Shown here piece by piece: positions 15,025-17,763 of a DNA stretch of 17,763 nucleotides (its first letter is position 1; each line of letters starts with the position of its first letter). The position numbers and the translations under genes were made by a program. Location of the stretch: the NCBI GenBank assembly GCA_016780695.1, contig JADHLK010000012.1:1-17763 (forward strand), given 5' to 3'. The DNA is from Alphaproteobacteria bacterium. GTDB taxonomy: Bacteria > Pseudomonadota > Alphaproteobacteria > Puniceispirillales > Puniceispirillaceae. Under the pieces are notes generated by a model. The model was not told where the DNA came from. It made no database searches and was given only the letters and a program-made list of their open reading frames with translations.

Positions 15025-16464
15025 CTAGCTGGCAGCGCGGTTTTCAGCGCGGGCCTCGGCCTGAATGAAGCTGTCTATTGCCACCGCGGCATCGCGCCCA
15101 TCGCGCACCCCCCACACAACCAGCGAAGCACCGCGCACAATATCCCCAGCAGCAAATACCCCGTCCATTGAGGTCATCATGCTCTGCCAGTCTATTTGAA
15201 CGGTGCCCCAGCGGGTAACCGTCAGGTCTTTTTCCCCGAACAGGGCCGGCAAATCCTCAGCATCAAAGCCAAGTGCCTTAATAACCAGATCAGCAGGCAG
15301 GCGGCGGTCAGACCCGTCAATGATTTGCGGCACCTGGCGGCCAGTCTCATCAGGCTGGCCCAAATGGATGGACTGGGCGATCACACTCTCCACCCGGCCG
15401 TCCCCGTCAAAGGCGCGCGGGGCAGACAGCCATTCAAACTGCACCCCTTCTTCCTCAGCATTTTCCACCTCACGCTGTGAGCCCGGCATATTCGCCCGGT
15501 CGCGCCGATAAAGACAGGTGACCGATTTCGCCTTTTGCCGCACCGCAGTGCGCACGCAATCCATCGCCGTATCACCGCCGCCAATAACCACCACATCCCG
15601 CCCCTCGGCATTCAACGTGCCGGAGTCAAAATCTGCGACCTTGTCACCTAGCGATTTACGGTTCGAGGCGGTCAAATAATCCAGCGCCGGAACCACCCCA
15701 TCCAAACCACTGCCCGGCAGTTGGATGTCGCGGGCCTTATAAACGCCGGTTGCGATCAACACCGCCGCATGGCGGGCGCGCAAATCGGCAAAGCTGATAT
15801 CCTTGCCAATTTCGCAATTCAGCTGAAATTCCACCCCGCCAGCAGCCAGCAGATCAGCCCGCCTCTGCACAATATCCTTTTCCAGCTTGAAGCCCGGAAT
15901 ACCATAGATTAACAGGCCGCCCACCCGGTCATAGCGATCATAAATAACAACTTGATAGCCCTTGCGGCGCAGCTGATCAGCAGCTGCCAGCCCGGCCGGG
16001 CCAGCCCCGATAATGCCCACTGACTGCTCCAGCTCGACAGATGGCGCGACAGGCTTCACCCAGCCCTTGTCAAAGGCGGTCTCGGTGATATATTTTTCCA
16101 CCGCCCCAATGGTGACCGACTCAAAGCCCTTTTCGATCACACAATTTCCCTCGCACAGCCTGTCCTGCGGGCAAATACGGCCACAAATTTCGGGGAAATT
16201 ATTGGTCGCTGAGGCGACTTCATAAGCCTCTTGCAGCCGATCTTCGGCGGTCAGCATCAGCCAGTCCGGTATGTTATTGTGCAGCGGGCAATTCACCTGG
16301 CAAAAAGGCACCCCGCATTGCGAGCAGCGCGCCGCCTGCGTTTCTGCCGATTGAGCGCTGAAATCAGCATAGATTTCATCAAAATCAGCCTTGCGCGTCG
16401 CGGCCTTGCGCTTATCCGGCATGGCTTTCGCCTCGCTTACAAATTGCAGCATTTTAGAGGCCAT
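15025..16464 (-). CDS. gltD: Glutamate synthase (NADPH) small subunit
   Basis: GltD oxidises NADPH on FAD and passes electrons through iron-sulfur centres to GltB. The product has 479 residues, the usual size. The N-terminus binds two 4Fe-4S clusters: Cys47, Cys50, Cys55, Cys59 and Cys94, Cys98, Cys104, Cys108. The FAD dinucleotide motif is GAGPAGLAA at 153-161, the NADPH motif is VVIGGGDTAMDC at 292-303, and the closing FAD motif is GVFAAGDIVRGASLV near 435-449. All key residues are present. The ATG at 16464 has GGGGAG just upstream. It is the first gene of the probable gltD-gltB-GNAT-fzlA unit, transcribed from a promoter at 16569-16596. Its leader contains four 12-nt tandem repeats. Confidence 0.97.
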   Translation of the reverse strand: MASKMLQFVSEAKAMPDKRKAATRKADFDEIYADFSAQSAETQAARCSQCGVPFCQVNCPLHNNIPDWLMLTAEDRLQEAYEVASATNNFPEICGRICPQDRLCEGNCVIEKGFESVTIGAVEKYITETAFDKGWVKPVAPSVELEQSVGIIGAGPAGLAAADQLRRKGYQVVIYDRYDRVGGLLIYGIPGFKLEKDIVQRRADLLAAGGVEFQLNCEIGKDISFADLRARHAAVLIATGVYKARDIQLPGSGLDGVVPALDYLTASNRKSLGDKVADFDSGTLNAEGRDVVVIGGGDTAMDCVRTAVRQKAKSVTCLYRRDRANMPGSQREVENAEEEGVQFEWLSAPRAFDGDGRVESVIAQSIHLGQPDETGRQVPQIIDGSDRRLPADLVIKALGFDAEDLPALFGEKDLTVTRWGTVQIDWQSMMTSMDGVFAAGDIVRGASLVVWGVRDGRDAAVAIDSFIQAEARAENRAAS

Positions 16465-16501
16465 TTTGAACTCCCCAATTGTGAATTCCGTTTTTTCTGC
16501 C

Positions 16502-16549
16502 CCGGTTTATTCGCCGGTTTATTCGCCGGTTTAATCGCCAGAATATTCG
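16502..16549. repeat. Four tandem 12-nt repeats in the gltD leader
   Basis: The unit CCGGTTTATTCG occurs twice exactly (16502-16513 and 16514-16525). It then occurs with one change, CCGGTTTAATCG (16526-16537), and once in degenerate form, CCAGAATATTCG (16538-16549). The array lies between the proposed gltD transcription start and the gltD ATG, so it would be transcribed in the mRNA leader. The exact copies suggest recent slippage expansion. Confidence 0.85.
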
Positions 16550-16568
16550 CCGACAGAAATGGTCAGCA

Positions 16569-16596
16569 ATACTACCATATTTTTCAGAAAAATCAA
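16569..16596 (-). promoter_or_regulatory. Putative gltD promoter with palindromic spacer
   Basis: On the minus strand TTGATT (16596-16591) and TAGTAT (16574-16569) are spaced by 16 nt, each matching 4/6 consensus bases. A second overlapping -35-like TTGACT lies at 16600-16595. Within the promoter a perfect 6-3-6 palindrome, ATTTTT-CAG-AAAAAT, occupies 16579-16593, where a bound protein would block RNA polymerase. The regulator is unknown. Confidence 0.4.
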
Positions 16597-16682
16597 GTCA
16601 ACGCGAATCTCACGAAAATTCTGAGGCGCGGCATGGAAATATTTAGGGCCGTATCGGTTCTTTTTACCCCCTTGCCTTGCGC

Positions 16683-16710
16683 TGGACGGACGGACTAGTC
16701 TGGCTATATC
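16683..16710 (+). promoter_or_regulatory. Weak putative promoter for uppP
   Basis: TGGACG (16683-16688) and TATATC (16705-16710) are spaced by 16 nt, each a 4/6 match. The site is in the right place about 100 nt before the uppP start, but the match is weak and other choices are possible. Confidence 0.25.
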
Positions 16711-16811
16711 TCAACGGGGACTCAACGGGTGCGGTTTTGCGGGCGCCGGCTGGCCGGATGTCAGACCAGCTGTCTTTTGCTCTCTGTGCCCTGCTTATCA
16801 GGGATCAGATC

Positions 16812-17630
16812 ATGCCCGATTTTTTCCAGCTTCTGGTGCTGTCGCTGCTGCAAGGGGTGACCGAATTTCTGCCGGTTTCCTCATCTGGACATCTGGTATT
16901 GCTGCCATTTATTACCGGCTGGGCTGATCAGGGGCGCGGGCTGGATGTGGCGGCGCATCTGGGCACGCTGGCGGCGGTTCTGATCTGGTGGCGCGCTGAT
17001 ATTATTCTGATGCTGCGCGGGCTGCTCTCACTTGGGCGCAAGCACGCTGAGGGTTGGCTGCTCTTTTGGCAGCTGGTGCTGGCCAGCCTGCCAGTCATTC
17101 TGGCCGGGTTGCTGGTGCATATCTGGGACCCTGATTTCCTGCGCCTGGCTCTCACCGTTGCGGTGGCCAATCTGGTCTTTGCCGGCTGGCTCTGGTGGGC
17201 GGATAAACAGCCTGAGCAGGCACCGGATGTGGGCCAACCGGGCCAGCCGGCCAGCTGGCGGGCCGTTCTGCTGATTGGGCTGGCGCAAATACTGGCCCTG
17301 ATACCCGGGGCCTCACGCAGCGGGGTCACCATCTCAATGGCCCGCCAGCTGGGCTGGCCGCGGGCGGCGGCGGCGCGTTTTTCCATGCTGCTATCAATAC
17401 CGGTTATTGCCGGGGCGGGTTGTCTTTCACTGCTTGATCTGGCAGGGCAGCAAGGGGCCACCTCGCTGACAGCCGCGCTGGTCACCACGCTCTTGTCCTT
17501 TGTCTTTGCGCTGCTGGCGATCCGCTGGCTGATGGGCTGGCTGGCCCGGGCGGATTTCCGAATATTTGTGATTTACCGGCTGGTTCTGGGGGTGCTGCTT
17601 TTGGGCTTTCTGGCAGGCGGATTTTTCTAG
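16812..17630 (+). CDS. uppP: Undecaprenyl-diphosphate phosphatase
   Basis: UppP (BacA) is an integral membrane enzyme that dephosphorylates undecaprenyl diphosphate, regenerating the lipid carrier for peptidoglycan and surface polysaccharides; overexpression gives bacitracin resistance. The 272-residue product is strongly hydrophobic with several membrane spans. It has both family motifs: the (E/Q)xxxE region as Gln14-Glu18 in LLQGVTEFLPVSSSGH (12-27, including His27), and PGASRSGVT at 165-173 with Arg169. The hydrophilic stretch DKQPEQAPDVGQPGQPAS at about 131-148 is a loop. The ATG at 16812 is preceded by AGGGA and matches the family N-terminus; an upstream extension from TTG 16677 is rejected. 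The TAG stop shares CTAG with the convergent next gene. The nearby glycosyltransferase might use the same lipid carrier, but that is speculation. Confidence 0.96.
   Translation: MPDFFQLLVLSLLQGVTEFLPVSSSGHLVLLPFITGWADQGRGLDVAAHLGTLAAVLIWWRADIILMLRGLLSLGRKHAEGWLLFWQLVLASLPVILAGLLVHIWDPDFLRLALTVAVANLVFAGWLWWADKQPEQAPDVGQPGQPASWRAVLLIGLAQILALIPGASRSGVTISMARQLGWPRAAAARFSMLLSIPVIAGAGCLSLLDLAGQQGATSLTAALVTTLLSFVFALLAIRWLMGWLARADFRIFVIYRLVLGVLLLGFLAGGFF
17627..17630. other. Second CTAG shared by convergent stop codons
   Basis: CTAG gives TAG to uppP on the plus strand (17628-17630) and TAG to the NDUFA9-like fragment on the minus strand (17629-17627), repeating the arrangement at 9225-9228. Confidence 0.75.
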
Positions 17631-17763
17631 CGGCGCTGCCTGCCGGGCTGGGCACCAAAACGCCCGCCTGGCCGGAACGGGGCCAGATAGGTATGGATAT
17701 GCGCCTCAACCGGCTGCGGCTCAATACCCAGCTCAGCCAGACCCGGCAGCTGGCCGGAGACCA
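17627..17763 (-). CDS. C-terminal fragment of an NDUFA9-like NAD(P)-binding protein
   Basis: A minus-strand frame enters from the right edge and ends at TAG 17629-17627, giving 44 codons with no interruption; the start lies outside the window. The readable tail includes LPGLAELGIEPQPVEAHI, then HTYLAPFRPGGRFG, then a basic end. The pattern GLxxLGIxPxxVEAxxxxYLxxFRPGG agrees with what I recall of the C-termini of alphaproteobacterial NDUFA9-family (complex I 39-kDa-like) short-chain dehydrogenase-fold proteins, which often neighbour uppP. Those proteins bind NAD(P) and are related to a complex I accessory subunit, but their bacterial role is not settled. The identification rests on a short tail only. 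Confidence 0.65.
   Translation of the reverse strand, partial: VSGQLPGLAELGIEPQPVEAHIHTYLAPFRPGGRFGAQPGRQRR

Larger units (their letters stand above)
16465..16811. other. Divergent regulatory gap between gltD and uppP
   Basis: I find no supportable gene in this 347-bp stretch. From the gltD side it contains a ribosome-binding site, four 12-nt tandem repeats (16502-16549), a promoter-like pair with a palindrome in its spacer (16569-16596), and an AT-rich patch around 16578-16650. From the uppP side it holds GGAC three times (16684-16695), a weak promoter-like pair, a duplicated CTCAACGGG (16710-16730) and an AGGGA ribosome-binding site. The uppP frame remains open upstream to a TTG at 16677, but that part is not conserved-looking. 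Confidence 0.6.

Noticed and set aside
16677..16811. A 45-codon extension of uppP from a TTG
   Set aside because: UppP proteins begin at the membrane segment starting MPDFFQLL; the upstream part contains direct repeats and no conserved sequence.
17482..17724. An 80-codon minus-strand frame overlapping the end of uppP
   Set aside because: It overlaps uppP by about 150 nt, has low-complexity Pro/Ala/Ser/Arg content, and lies in a different frame from the NDUFA9-like tail, which has family-like sequence.

Overview
The window is ordinary, densely coded chromosome from an alphaproteobacterium with moderately high GC. The evidence is the Ntn-type NADPH glutamate synthase with gltD upstream of gltB, a glutathione-transferase-fold protein that looks like the division factor FzlA, and the tail of an NDUFA9-like NAD(P)-binding protein beside uppP. 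The species cannot be assigned from the sequence alone. Almost everything is on the minus strand; only the alpha/beta hydrolase and uppP are on the plus strand.

Region 1 (1-8341, minus strand) is a translation cluster. In transcription order it holds a GT4-type glycosyltransferase, thrS, infC, rpmI, rplT, pheS and pheT. From thrS onward this is the order known from E. coli. I see likely sigma70-type promoters before infC and before rpmI, a stem-loop in the rpmI leader, and very short gaps from rplT through pheT. These point to one rpmI-rplT-pheS-pheT unit and a separately expressed infC. The infC start is unusual: the best-placed Shine-Dalgarno sequence serves an AUA codon. The 167 bases after pheT contain no gene but carry a perfect 16-bp palindrome.

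Region 2 (8434-9228, plus strand) is a serine alpha/beta hydrolase, divergent from the glycosyltransferase and convergent with the next operon.

Region 3 (9225-16464, minus strand) runs gltD, gltB, a GNAT acetyltransferase and a FzlA-like protein, with gaps of 28, 17 and 22 nt, so it is probably one operon. GltB and GltD form NADPH-dependent glutamate synthase, which makes two glutamates from glutamine and 2-oxoglutarate.

Region 4 (16465-17763) is a 347-bp regulatory gap between divergent gltD and uppP. It holds a gltD promoter with a palindrome in its spacer and four 12-nt tandem repeats in the gltD leader. It is followed by uppP (undecaprenyl-diphosphate recycling) and the 3' end of a convergent NDUFA9-like gene. 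Both convergent junctions in the window share a single CTAG that supplies both stop codons.

I found no mobile element, CRISPR array, tRNA, rRNA or defence island, and no clear undescribed multigene system. The points worth checking are regulatory (the infC start, the rpmI leader, the gltD leader and promoter, and the palindrome after pheT) and the coupling of fzlA to the glt operon.
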